Shown here: positions 25,397 through 33,955 of the stretch, one piece after another
How the letters are laid out: each line of letters opens with the position of its first letter
How positions within the stretch are numbered: the stretch's first letter is position 1
Assembly: GCA_965230065.1 (NCBI GenBank)
Contig: OZ245942.1
Location: 6,882,001 to 6,946,000, forward strand
Direction of reading: 5' to 3'
Length of the DNA stretch: 64,000 bases
Source: G965230065 sp965230065
Lineage (GTDB): Bacteria; Bacteroidota; Bacteroidia; Cytophagales; Cyclobacteriaceae
Translations under genes and position numbers: made by a program
The notes under the pieces: model-generated
Database searches by the model: none
Seen by the model: only the letters and a program-made list of their open reading frames with translations
What the model was told of the DNA's origin: nothing

Positions 25397-28300
25397 ATGA
25401 AACTGAAGCTAATTGACAATGTAAATACACGCTTGGGTGATGACTTAAAGGAAACCATTAAGAAAGGCAGTAAGCTCAGTATTGCAGCTTCTACGTTCTC
25501 AATATATGCTTTTGAAGCACTCAAAAAGGAATTAGGTAAGATTGATGAACTGCGTTTCATTTTTAGCTCACCTACTTTTATTGAAGAGAAGTTTCAGAAA
25601 GAAAGCAGGAAGTTCTACATACCACACATAGTAAGGGAATCAGAACTTTGTGGCGGAGAATTTGAATTGAGACTGATGAATCAACTCAACCAAAGAGCCA
25701 TAGCCAAAGAGTGCTCAAGGTGGGTTAAAGAGAAGGTCACTTTCAAATCAAATAAACACAACAATCAACCCTTAAACGGGATGATACATGTGAACCAGGG
25801 CAATGAAGAAGCTTCAGCATATTCTAACGTCAGTGGTTTCACCACTTCCGATTTAGGAATTACACACAAAAAAGGCTTCCCTACGCTAATTCAAAAAGCT
25901 GAATATCCTGATAGTAAAGCCTACTTAGATTGGTTCAATCAGGTTTGGGAAAACGAAGAAGATTTAAAAGATGTAACCCAAAAGGTACAAGATTACTTTG
26001 AGAGTGCCTACAAAGAGAACAGTCCAGAGTTTATTTACTTTATTACGCTTTACAACATATTCAATGACTTCTTAGATGACCTGTCTTTAGACAATTTACC
26101 CAATGAACAAATTGGCTTTAAAGACACCTTGGTTTGGCAGAAGCTCTACAACTTCCAGCAGGATGCAGTAATTGGTGCTATCAACAAATTAGAGAAATAC
26201 AAAGGATGCATATTGGCAGATTCTGTTGGCTTGGGTAAGACCTTCTCAGCTTTAGGAGTTATCAAGTACTATGAGATGCGCAACAAAGACGTTTTGGTGC
26301 TTTGCCCCAAGAAGTTAGAAGCCAATTGGAACACCTACCGCCACAACGATAAGAACAATATTCTTGCTTCAGACCGCTTTAGATATGATGTCCTTTTCCA
26401 TACAGACCTAAGTAGGGAACGTGGCATAAGCAATGGACGTGAACTTGCTAATGTGAATTGGGGCAATTACGGTCTGATAGTCATAGATGAATCTCACAAT
26501 TTTAGAAATAACAACACAGTAGTTGGGAAAGAGAATCGTTACCAAAAGCTGATGCGAAGAGTGATTCAGGAAGGCATTGAAACAAAAGTAATGATGCTCT
26601 CTGCTACCCCGGTAAACAATAGATTTAACGATTTACGCAACCAATTGGCTTTAGCGTATGAAGGTGATGCAGAGAACATTGACCAGAAGTTAGATACTCA
26701 GAGCGGAATAGATCAGATATTCAGAAAAGCACAACAAGCCTTCAACATTTGGAGCAGATACGAGACAAATGAGCGAACCACAGAGAAACTCCTGGATATG
26801 CTCGATTTTGACTTCTTTGAAATATTGGATTCATTAACCATTGCACGTTCAAGGAAGCACATTACTACCTATTACGATACAACGGCTATTGGCAAGTTTC
26901 CAGAACGGAACAAACCAGTTTCTATTCAAAGTCCATTAACTGATTCAGGAGACGTAACCTATGTAGATATTGCAGAAAAACTTACCTTACTAAATTTATC
27001 CATATACACCCCTTTAAATTACATTTTACCCAGTAAGGTTCAGGCTTATGCAGATTTGTATGACAATGACGTACGTTCAGGCACGGGAGGAAAGCTAACA
27101 CAGGTAGATAGGGAAAACAGTTTACGCATCCTGATGGGGATCAACCTGCTCAAAAGATTAGAAAGCTCTGTGGACTCTTTCCGTATTACGTTGGAAGGTA
27201 TCATTAGTCAGATTGAAAATGCCATTAAAGCCATTGATAAAGGTAACTCAGGAGATTATGAAGGCATACATAAAATCCTAAGTGATGAGAATTATGATTT
27301 TGAATCCAATTGGGCAGATGAAGAACAGGTTATTGGTAAAAAGATTAAGGTTCACATTGCCGATATGGATGCCACCAAGTGGCGTGAAGACCTGAGTGAA
27401 GACCTATCCATACTTCTTTTCCTTTGGGGAAATATCGTTGATATACGGGGCGAAAAAGACACCAAACTTCAGCACCTGATAAGCCTATTGGACGATAAGG
27501 TTCAAAACCCATTCAACACAAGGAATAAGAAAGCCCTTGTATTTACGGCGTTTGCTGATACAGCCAACTATTTATTTGAGAATATCCACGATTACCTCAA
27601 AGAAAATTATGGTCTGAATACGGCATTGATAACAGGTTCAAGAAGAATTTGCACAACGAAGAAAATTCCAGCAGACCTCAATGCTATTCTTACTTGTTTC
27701 TCACCCGTATCAAAGGACAAAGCACAGCTATATCCAGGCATATCTGATTCTATAGACCTACTAATTGCAACTGATTGTATTTCAGAAGGGCAAAACCTTC
27801 AGGACTGTGACTACCTAATCAATTATGATATTCATTGGAACCCGGTTAGAATCATTCAAAGATTTGGCCGTATTGATAGAATTGGCTCAAAGAATGAGAG
27901 CATAACGATGGTGAACTTTTGGCCTGATGTAACACTCGACAATTATATAAACCTCAAGCAGCGAGTAGAAAATAAGATGCTTATCAGCAACATGGCAAGT
28001 ACAGGTGATGACAATATTCTCAATACGGAAGAAAAGGATTTAGAGTACAGGAAGATACAGTTGCAAAGACTTCAGCAAGAAGTAATCGACCTTGAAGACT
28101 TGAGAGAAGGCGTAAGTATCACCGACCTTGGATTAAATGACTTTCGAGTTGACCTTTCTAACATGATAAAGGAATACGGAGAGATAAAGAACATTCCTGA
28201 AGGCTTGCATGCAGTTGTAAAATCCAGTCCAAATCTTAAAAGTGGAGTCATATTCGTTCTGAAGAATGTGAACTCAAGCGTCAATATCAATAAACTCAAC

Positions 28301-28639
28301 AGGTTGCACCCTTACTATTTGGTATACATGAAAATGAACGGAGGGTTAATTCTAAACCATGTGGAATCTAAGAAGATTTTGGATGCGATGCGTATGCTTG
28401 CTAAAGGAAAAACTGTGCCAATTGAAGATGTGTGTGCAGCATTAGCAGAAGAAACAGATGATTATCACCAAATGGATGAGTACTCAAACTTGTTAAAACA
28501 AAGCATTAGCACAATCCTTCAAAAAGAAGAAGAAAAAGAAGTCCTAAGTCTATTCAAATCAGGTGGCACAACTGCATTACAGGAAAAGATAAAGGGCATT
28601 GAAGACTTCAAGTTAGTTTCATTTTTAATCGTTCGCTAA
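25397..28639 (+). CDS. SNF2-type helicase with N-terminal PLD-like domain
   Basis: A 1080-residue intact protein. Residues ~1-160 look like a phospholipase-D-type nuclease domain, but the expected HxK motif reads HVN (H131; GMIHVNQGNEEASAYSNVSG), so it is probably inactive. The helicase core has Walker A DSVGLGKT (275-282), DESH (364-367), MLSATPVNN, a C-lobe with ALVFTAFADTANYL, LLIATDCISEGQNLQDCDYL and motif VI IIQRFGRIDRIGS (~830). The C-terminal ~200 residues are unassigned. It starts 7 bases after the res remnant and its TAA overlaps the DUF4391 ATG, so it belongs to the restriction operon. Such PLD/SNF2 proteins (compare DISARM DrmA/DrmC parts and HepA-like helicases) occur in defence islands. 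Expected role: DNA translocation on foreign DNA. Promoter status after the IS3 deletion is unclear. Confidence 0.85.
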   Translation: MKLKLIDNVNTRLGDDLKETIKKGSKLSIAASTFSIYAFEALKKELGKIDELRFIFSSPTFIEEKFQKESRKFYIPHIVRESELCGGEFELRLMNQLNQRAIAKECSRWVKEKVTFKSNKHNNQPLNGMIHVNQGNEEASAYSNVSGFTTSDLGITHKKGFPTLIQKAEYPDSKAYLDWFNQVWENEEDLKDVTQKVQDYFESAYKENSPEFIYFITLYNIFNDFLDDLSLDNLPNEQIGFKDTLVWQKLYNFQQDAVIGAINKLEKYKGCILADSVGLGKTFSALGVIKYYEMRNKDVLVLCPKKLEANWNTYRHNDKNNILASDRFRYDVLFHTDLSRERGISNGRELANVNWGNYGLIVIDESHNFRNNNTVVGKENRYQKLMRRVIQEGIETKVMMLSATPVNNRFNDLRNQLALAYEGDAENIDQKLDTQSGIDQIFRKAQQAFNIWSRYETNERTTEKLLDMLDFDFFEILDSLTIARSRKHITTYYDTTAIGKFPERNKPVSIQSPLTDSGDVTYVDIAEKLTLLNLSIYTPLNYILPSKVQAYADLYDNDVRSGTGGKLTQVDRENSLRILMGINLLKRLESSVDSFRITLEGIISQIENAIKAIDKGNSGDYEGIHKILSDENYDFESNWADEEQVIGKKIKVHIADMDATKWREDLSEDLSILLFLWGNIVDIRGEKDTKLQHLISLLDDKVQNPFNTRNKKALVFTAFADTANYLFENIHDYLKENYGLNTALITGSRRICTTKKIPADLNAILTCFSPVSKDKAQLYPGISDSIDLLIATDCISEGQNLQDCDYLINYDIHWNPVRIIQRFGRIDRIGSKNESITMVNFWPDVTLDNYINLKQRVENKMLISNMASTGDDNILNTEEKDLEYRKIQLQRLQQEVIDLEDLREGVSITDLGLNDFRVDLSNMIKEYGEIKNIPEGLHAVVKSSPNLKSGVIFVLKNVNSSVNINKLNRLHPYYLVYMKMNGGLILNHVESKKILDAMRMLAKGKTVPIEDVCAALAEETDDYHQMDEYSNLLKQSISTILQKEEEKEVLSLFKSGGTTALQEKIKGIEDFKLVSFLIVR

Positions 28640-29286
28640 TGGATTTTTTTAACCTTCCTGCAAGAACAAAAGTTGGTCGGGTTGTACCCAAGAATGCATT
28701 TGACGAATACACCAACACCAAACAGAAGAAGCTATTTACAGATTGTATTCATCGAATTACGTGGTCGCATAAACTATCTGCGGATACCATAAATTTAGAT
28801 GCTAAGGATATTCAGGAAATTCAGGTTTTCAAGATAGAACTCAAACAGAAATCCGATATCCTTAAAATCCTTGAAGTCATTAATAAGTCCATTCCATACC
28901 ACATAGTCTTTTGGGTGGAGTATGAACAGGAAGGATACATTTCTACAGCCTCAAAACACCCACACCCAACCAATAATGATATTTCCGTAATTGATTGGAC
29001 TTTTACTTCTGATTGGTTCATTAAGGGCAACAACACCTATTCCTTCAACTTAAAAGGTAGTTTGGATGCAGTGTTTAAAGACTTATGTGTTCAGCTAACA
29101 GGCAAACCAGATTTAGGAAAGGAGTCTATGAACGCTATCCTCAAGAACCAACAAGAAATAGATCGTTTGATGAAAGAAATATCCAAATTGAAATCAGCTA
29201 TCTCAAGAAGCAAGCAATTCAATGAGAAAGTTAGCCTCAACCTGGAACTCAAAGAAAGAGTAAAAGAACTCAACAAAATTAGTTAA
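28639..29286 (+). CDS. DUF4391 family protein
   Basis: A 215-residue protein that starts inside the stop of the helicase gene (TAATG), indicating coupled translation. The N-terminus reads MDFFNLPARTKVGRVVPKNA, then IHRITWSHKLSADTINL, a CxW-type strand region YHIVFWVEYEQEGYIS (~88-103) and DWTFTSDWF (~120), the layout of DUF4391. The last ~60 residues form a coiled coil (LKNQQEIDRLMKEISKLKSA). DUF4391 genes are typically found beside helicase/type III restriction genes; molecular function is not known to me. Possible roles are helicase adaptor or target-sensing subunit. Confidence 0.82.
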   Translation: MDFFNLPARTKVGRVVPKNAFDEYTNTKQKKLFTDCIHRITWSHKLSADTINLDAKDIQEIQVFKIELKQKSDILKILEVINKSIPYHIVFWVEYEQEGYISTASKHPHPTNNDISVIDWTFTSDWFIKGNNTYSFNLKGSLDAVFKDLCVQLTGKPDLGKESMNAILKNQQEIDRLMKEISKLKSAISRSKQFNEKVSLNLELKERVKELNKIS

Positions 29287-29311
29287 TTTTTTTTCAGGAC
29301 TAAGTTGTAGC

Positions 29312-29347
29312 TAAAAAAAAAGCCCAGCCTCATAATAGGCTGGGTTT
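29312..29347. terminator. Bidirectional terminator closing the defence operon
   Basis: An A-run, arms AGCCCAGCCT and AGGCTGGGTT around CATAAT, then a T-run (GGGTTTTTAG). It serves the plus-strand helicase operon and the minus-strand gene ending at 29373. Confidence 0.9.
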
Positions 29348-29372
29348 TTAGTTTTGGGTAATAGTATGAGCC

Positions 29373-29939
29373 TTAGGCAATCACCTCTTCCCTTTCGGTG
29401 GTGTTGCCGGGTACGTCGGTGGCACTGATGTGCAGGCGGGTACCGCTTACGCTGTTGTTGGCTTTTTGGGTGGTGTATACCCAGTCTATGCCGTTTTCGT
29501 GCAAGTCGGCCGGTCCTTCTTCCAGCAAGCCGCCTTGTGCGTCGTACAGGCTCACCATTACTTCAGACACCATGTGGTCGTCGGTTACCTGAAGCAATAG
29601 CTGGCTGCCTTTGGCACCCTGGTATGTACCCAGGTCTACGGCCTCAATGTCGGGGGCATGCATAAAATCTGCCATCGCCACATTAAATGCCGACTGCCCC
29701 GGTTTGGTGCGGGCTGCATACAGTTCGTAGGCAGCCGGGTCTTTCAGGGCAGTTGTCGCATACTGCGTTGCCCGGCGAAACCTGCCCTGATTGTATTTCT
29801 GCGCCTCAGTGGTTTCCCTGTTAGAAACGTCCGGTTTTACGGCAACTACGGTTTTGCCACCCCGGTTACGAAATACGATGTTGTTGCCAAGCTTTCCGCT
29901 CAGCCCTTCGGTTACGATGTTCTTCTTTACGTAAGCCAT
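29373..29939 (-). CDS. DUF6266-like protein of unknown function
   Basis: A 188-residue protein without signal peptide. N-terminus: VTEGLSGKLGNNIVFRNRGG, a GKLGN..F..R.GKTVV pattern recalling DUF6266-type proteins; then a helical TEAQKYNQGRFRRATQYA and ADFMHAPDIEAVDL. The C-terminal half is predicted beta sandwich (LLLQVTDDHMVSEVMVSLYD). An AGGAG sits directly against the ATG, which is unusual for this phylum and suggests strong initiation. It stands alone between the defence operon terminator and a 530-base gap. Role unknown; family call is tentative. Confidence 0.55.
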   Translation of the reverse strand: MAYVKKNIVTEGLSGKLGNNIVFRNRGGKTVVAVKPDVSNRETTEAQKYNQGRFRRATQYATTALKDPAAYELYAARTKPGQSAFNVAMADFMHAPDIEAVDLGTYQGAKGSQLLLQVTDDHMVSEVMVSLYDAQGGLLEEGPADLHENGIDWVYTTQKANNSVSGTRLHISATDVPGNTTEREEVIA

Positions 29940-30307
29940 CTCCTCTTAATTTTTGTTAAACATACATTTACTGCATTAATAATGCGGGGGAGCGGTGTGC
30001 AAAGTTTGCACCATAAGCAGAAAGGCAGCAGCCGTCCGGAGGTAAGGAGGAATGGGGGGTGTAATAAGGATATGCGGTGTAAAATTACAATTTAGGGAAG
30101 GCTTACCGGTGTATTAAAGCGGTGTAAATTGCCGGAGTTATTTTAGAAAAACCAATTTGCGTATTTAATTTGGGTTTAAGGTATTAATACAGGAGGTTGT
30201 TATTAAAAAACACCGTACTATTTCTTATGTTTTTTTATTTAAAAACATGAATTGAATACCAGGTGTATTGTTTGTGCAATTTGAAGATATTGTAAGGACG
30301 AAGGTAT

Positions 30308-30345
30308 CAGGTTTGTGAGGATCGGGCCACGGGGGCACAAACCTG
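30308..30345. repeat. GGTTTGTGAGGAT hairpin repeat, copy 2
   Basis: Perfect arms CAGGTTTGTG and CACAAACCTG; the sequence GGTTTGTGAGGAT and ACAAACCTGGGG are shared with 23501-23526. Confidence 0.6.
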
Positions 30346-30404
30346 GGGAAGAGGCACAAAACCCAAAATAACTTCAAATAATCATTCTGCTACGTGAATA
30401 GAGA

Positions 30405-30423
30405 CCCCGGCATAAAGCCGGGG
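30405..30423 (-). terminator. Terminator-like hairpin after the NeuD-type gene
   Basis: CCCCGGC/GCCGGGG with a 5-base loop, followed on the minus strand by TCTCTATTC. About 50 bases after the stop at 30473; no strong T-run. Confidence 0.45.
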
Positions 30424-30472
30424 AAAAGTACTCTTCTCATTAATTTTCAATGCTCGTGGCAAGAGAGCCACA

Positions 30473-31105
30473 CTACACTACCTTGGCGGGGTTGCCAAAC
30501 ACAGTATCACCGGCTTCCACATCGGTGATGACTACCGCACCCGGGCCTATATTGGCGCCTTTGCCAATGGTTACTTTGCCTACGATGGTTACCCCGGAGC
30601 CAATCAGTGCGCCTTCTTTCACGGTGACTCCGGCGGCGATGACGCTGCCTGCGCCTACTTGTACGTAATCTTCCAGGGTTACCTCATGGTCTACCACCAC
30701 TCCGCTGCGGATGATACAGTGGTTGCCCAGGCTGGCAAAGCTTCCAACTACCACCCCGGCATCTACAAAGCATCCGTGCCTGAGCCCGGCGTTGGTGGCA
30801 ATTATTGCCGAATTGTGGATGGCATTCACGGGCATTACCTTCCGGTTTTCATTCAGCATTTCCACAATGCGCTTTCTTTCTCTGGCGTTTTCTTCAGCCA
30901 CGAAAGCCTCACACTTTTTGCCGATGTATTTGAGGTAGCCGTGGTCGTCGGTATGGCTCATCACACCAATGTCATTGATTTTGGTATCGTGCAGGGTTTC
31001 ATCGTCGTCCAGGAAGCAGTAAACCACCACATCGTTGGCCTGGAATATTTCAAGGGCAGCTTTTCCCAAGCTCCCTGCACCGAATATGATTACGGGTTTG
31101 TCCAT
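30473..31105 (-). CDS. NeuD/PglD-type sugar O-acetyltransferase
   Basis: A 210-residue protein. The N-terminal Rossmann-like domain opens VIIFGAGSLGKAALE (~5-19) and contains CFLDDDETLHD. The C-terminal part is a left-handed beta helix with hexapeptide repeats from ~100 (AIIATNAGLRHGCFVD, GNHCIIRSGVVVDHEVTL, GAGSVIAAGVTVKEGALIGS), ending GNPAKVV. The likely catalytic His is in VDHEV. This architecture is shared by sialic-acid O-acetyltransferase NeuD and the PglD family, which acetylate surface sugars using acetyl-CoA. The gene stands alone with no sugar cluster nearby, so the substrate is open. Confidence 0.85.
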   Translation of the reverse strand: MDKPVIIFGAGSLGKAALEIFQANDVVVYCFLDDDETLHDTKINDIGVMSHTDDHGYLKYIGKKCEAFVAEENARERKRIVEMLNENRKVMPVNAIHNSAIIATNAGLRHGCFVDAGVVVGSFASLGNHCIIRSGVVVDHEVTLEDYVQVGAGSVIAAGVTVKEGALIGSGVTIVGKVTIGKGANIGPGAVVITDVEAGDTVFGNPAKVV

Positions 31106-31499
31106 CAGTATAAATCCTAAATTCTAATATCTAAATCCTAAACAAATTCAAAAGAACAAAATTATAAACTCAAAACAATTGTTTTAACCTTTGGATTTTA
31201 GGTTTTAGTATTGTTTTGGACTTAAGAATTGGTAATTAGAGCTTGGGCAAGCCATTTTCTAACAAGATTTTCACTACCTGTGCGTTAATAAAAAAAGCAT
31301 TTACATTGAACCAACCTCTAATCTTTAATAAATATCCTATCCCCCTCCTGGCCTCCCCCAGGGGAGGAAAGTGTAGTGTCATCCCCCGAGGGAAGTTAGG
31401 AGTGGGAAATATCCGTCTGATGTACCAAAATCATACATTCTGCATACCGATTGTGGTAAAATTTGGCTATTCTTGCAGCAAACCTAAACTACCAACCTT
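31106..31499. other. Gene-free stretch with phrase repeat and palindrome
   Basis: CCTAAATCC-type phrase repeat copy 2 (31115-31240; AAATCCTAAATTCTAATATC, CCTAAACAAAT, TATTGTTTTGGACTTA), an AAAACAATTGTTTT palindrome, and a CCTCCCC/GGGGAGG palindrome (31352-31367) of a kind common between Bacteroidota genes. No coding sequence seen. Confidence 0.5.
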
Positions 31500-31949
31500 A
31501 TGCAATTAAAAACTGGAGACAAAGCACCGGATTTTACGTCTACCGACCAGGAAGGCAACACTGTAAAACTGTCTGATTATAAAGGAAAAAAAGTTGTACT
31601 TTATTTTTACCCGCGGGACAACACCTCGGGATGTACAGCCCAGGCCTGTAATTTGCGGGATAATTACCAGCAGTTACAAAAAGAAGGATACGAGGTAATC
31701 GGGGTAAGTTCTGACGATGAGAAGTCGCACCGGAAATTTATTGAAAAACATGAGCTTCCGTTTACCCTGGTTGCCGATACAGATAAAACCGTGCATGAAA
31801 AGTACGGGGTGTGGGTGGAGAAGTCTATGTACGGCAGAAAGTACATGGGCACGGCCCGTACCACTTTTATTATTGATGAAAAGGGGGTGATCACCGACAT
31901 CATCGGAAAGGTAAAAACCAAAGATCACACCCAGCAGATATTGGGTTAA
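31500..31949 (+). CDS. bcp: Thioredoxin-dependent thiol peroxidase (BCP/PrxQ peroxiredoxin)
   Basis: A 149-residue cytoplasmic peroxiredoxin with no signal peptide: LKTGDKAPDF at the start, YFYPRDNTSGCTAQACNLRD (~38-58). The peroxidatic Cys is the one in SGCTAQ and the resolving Cys is five residues later, the BCP/PrxQ pattern. WVEKSMYGRKYMGTARTTFI is the conserved C-terminal block with its Arg. It reduces hydrogen peroxide and organic peroxides using thioredoxin. The VWA gene follows 7 bases later. Confidence 0.95.
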   Translation: MQLKTGDKAPDFTSTDQEGNTVKLSDYKGKKVVLYFYPRDNTSGCTAQACNLRDNYQQLQKEGYEVIGVSSDDEKSHRKFIEKHELPFTLVADTDKTVHEKYGVWVEKSMYGRKYMGTARTTFIIDEKGVITDIIGKVKTKDHTQQILG

Positions 31950-31956
31950 ACAAACA

Positions 31957-33372
31957 TTGATAAGCTCGAAAAAGTTACATATTGTTCTTGGCATAATGCT
32001 GTTCGCCTGCTGCCTGTTCTTTTCACAAAAAGAAGCACAGGCACAGGTGCAGATTCAGCGCCCGCCCGAAAAGACAAAGTTACTTTTCTTACTGGATGCT
32101 TCGGGCAGCATGTTTGCCCCCTGGGAAAACAGCATCCGCATGGATATTGCCAAACGGATACTGACCGAGCTGGTAGACTCTTTGCGTACCGATAACAACC
32201 TCCAACTTGCTTTGCGGGTATATGGCCACCAGTACCACCGCAAATACCAGAACTGTAAAGATACCAAGCTGGAAGTACCCTTCCGGCCCAATAACCACGA
32301 CGACATTATTTACCGCCTCCGACAGGTGCAGCCCCAGGGGGTTACGCCCATTGCCTACTCCCTGGAACAGGCAGCCAATGATTTCACCCTTGACCCTGAG
32401 TACCGCAACGTGGTCATCATCCTTACCGATGGTATTGAGTCTTGCGGGGGCGACCCATGCGCGGTTTCCAAGGCATTGCAGGCAAAAAGGATATTTTTGA
32501 AGCCTTTCGTCATTGGCCTGGGCATGGATGCCGACTACGAAGATGAATTTGCCTGTGTGGGCCAGTTTTATGATGCCAAAAATGTTCAGGAGTTTAAAGA
32601 TGTACTCAACAAGGTGCTGCACCAGTCGCTAGACGAAACTTCGGTAAGCATTGAGCTTTTGGATGTAAACAAAGCCCCTACCGAAACCAACGTGAATGTA
32701 ACCTTTATCAACAACGTGACCCAGGCCCCCATTTACGACTTCGTGCATTACCGCGATGCCCAAGGCCGCCCCGATTCGGTGATTCTCGACCCGGTCATTC
32801 CGTATGATATTGTAGTGAATACCATTCCGCCGGTGCTGAAAAGGGATGTAAACCTGGAAGGGGGCAAGCACAATGTGATCAAGATACAGTCGCCCCAGGG
32901 TGCGCTGGCCCTCCGGCAGAAAAACCATACCGATTATGCCAAGGGGGTAAAGGCATTGATCCGCCCCACCAACAAAGACAGGGTAGTAAACGTACACGAC
33001 ATGGGTACGGATGAAAAGTACCTGGTAGGCACGTATGACCTGGAAGTACTTACACTGCCCAAAACATATTTCCACGAAGTATCAGTAAAACAAAGCGAAA
33101 CGACTACTCTTGAAGTGGCCGCCCCCGGTATTTTGCACCTCAATATGGTTACCCAGGGCTACGGCAGCATTTACCAGGTACACCCCGACGGACGCCAACG
33201 CTGGGTGATAGACCTGGAGCCGGACAAAACCCGCCAAATGCTGGCCATGCAGCCGGGTGATTATAAAATTGCTTTCCGTGCCAAAGATTCATTTGGCAGC
33301 AAGTTTACTGAAGTAAAGCCTTTTACCATTTCCTCCGGGCAAACGGCCAATGTTAAGCTGTTTGGGAAGTAG
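31957..33372 (+). CDS. Secreted VWA-domain protein
   Basis: 471 residues. The frame starts at TTG (31957), which gives a full signal peptide (HIVLGIMLFACCLFFSQKEA ... AQAQ); the next ATG would cut it short. The VWA domain (~40-220) has an intact MIDAS: LLDASGSMFAPW (DxSxS, ~48), the Thr in VTPIAYSLEQA and the Asp in ILTDGIESCGGDPC. The remaining 250 residues look like beta-sandwich repeats (LEVLTLPKTYFHEV). VWA proteins bind ligands through the metal site; in the envelope they may sense or adhere. It is 7 bases after bcp, so possibly co-transcribed, though not functionally obvious. Confidence 0.85.
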   Translation: MISSKKLHIVLGIMLFACCLFFSQKEAQAQVQIQRPPEKTKLLFLLDASGSMFAPWENSIRMDIAKRILTELVDSLRTDNNLQLALRVYGHQYHRKYQNCKDTKLEVPFRPNNHDDIIYRLRQVQPQGVTPIAYSLEQAANDFTLDPEYRNVVIILTDGIESCGGDPCAVSKALQAKRIFLKPFVIGLGMDADYEDEFACVGQFYDAKNVQEFKDVLNKVLHQSLDETSVSIELLDVNKAPTETNVNVTFINNVTQAPIYDFVHYRDAQGRPDSVILDPVIPYDIVVNTIPPVLKRDVNLEGGKHNVIKIQSPQGALALRQKNHTDYAKGVKALIRPTNKDRVVNVHDMGTDEKYLVGTYDLEVLTLPKTYFHEVSVKQSETTTLEVAAPGILHLNMVTQGYGSIYQVHPDGRQRWVIDLEPDKTRQMLAMQPGDYKIAFRAKDSFGSKFTEVKPFTISSGQTANVKLFGK

Positions 33373-33490
33373 GAGGAAGTCGGGAGACGGAAGACCGGAG
33401 ACAGAAGTAGGGTGGCTCTCTGAGCCGCACATTAGATGGTAAGGTAAATAAGTTCGGAGACGGAAGACGGGAGATGGGCTGCAACGGACA
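33373..33490. repeat. GGAGACGGAAGAC phrase repeats downstream of the VWA gene
   Basis: GGGAGACGGAAGACCGGAGA then ACAGAAG at 33383-33408, repeated as GGAGACGGAAGACGGGAGA at 33454-33472, with a GGCTC/GAGCC hairpin between (33411-33423). The same wording occurs at 8942-8963 and 53192-53210. Confidence 0.7.
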
Positions 33491-33549
33491 GAAGTATTTT
33501 GTTTGAATTTTCGGGGAAATTGCTATTTTTAAAAAAAAGTTCAATTATT

Positions 33550-33765
33550 ATGAAATTTACCGCAATCATAGAAAAATCTGACGACGGATGGTATGTTGGG
33601 CAAATAGAGGAAGTACCTGCCGCTATTTCTCAAGGGAAAACTATTGAGGAACTTAAAGTCAACCTAATTGATGCATTACAACTAATTTTAGAAGTTAATA
33701 AGGAAAGTACAGAGAAGGAATATCAAGGAAAAAATGTCATTAGAGAAGAACTTATTATTTTGTAG
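33550..33765 (+). CDS. hicB: HicB-type antitoxin
   Basis: A 71-residue protein with the HicB fold: MKFTAIIEKSDDGWYVGQIE, then GKTIEELKVNLIDALQLILE. The frame is open from 33499 but the ATG at 33550 matches the family start. It lacks an obvious C-terminal DNA-binding domain, so is the short HicB form. Its stop overlaps the GTG of hicA (TAGTG), so the two are translationally coupled. It should neutralise HicA and may repress the operon. Confidence 0.85.
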   Translation: MKFTAIIEKSDDGWYVGQIEEVPAAISQGKTIEELKVNLIDALQLILEVNKESTEKEYQGKNVIREELIIL

Positions 33766-33950
33766 TGAAAAGAAATAAGCTTATCAAACATTTGAATAAA
33801 CATGGCTGCATACTGTTACGAGAAGGCGCCAACCATACTATCTTCCAAAATCCTGTCAATAGCCGTCAATCAGCCGTAGGTCGACACAGAGAGTTATCAG
33901 ATTTACTTTGTAAGAAAATTTGTCGTCAACTTGAAATTCCTGAAATTTAA
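33765..33950 (+). CDS. hicA: HicA-type mRNA interferase toxin
   Basis: A 61-residue protein starting at GTG inside the hicB stop. It has a dsRNA-binding-like fold: LIKHLNKHGCILLREGANHT, with the catalytic His in GANHTIFQNP, then SAVGRHRELSDLLCKKICRQ and LEIPEI. HicA cleaves mRNA. Here the antitoxin gene comes first (hicBA), opposite to the classic hicAB order but common in this phylum. The family's usual tetrapeptide GSHH/GKHS is changed to GANH, with the His kept. Confidence 0.85.
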   Translation: MKRNKLIKHLNKHGCILLREGANHTIFQNPVNSRQSAVGRHRELSDLLCKKICRQLEIPEI

Positions 33951-33955
33951 TAATT

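Larger units (their letters stand above)
29940..30472. other. Gene-free stretch with hairpins
   Basis: No coding region seen. It contains AT-rich DNA (30100-30300), the GGTTTGTGAGGAT hairpin copy 2 (arms 30308-30317 and 30336-30345), a hairpin CCCCGGC/GCCGGGG (30405-30423) that could end the minus-strand acetyltransferase transcript, and a GTGGC/GCCAC hairpin near 30452-30468. Confidence 0.55.

Noticed and set aside
31243..31509. 88-codon open frame upstream of bcp
   Set aside because: It crosses a palindrome and a phrase repeat and overlaps the bcp start; no protein-like pattern.
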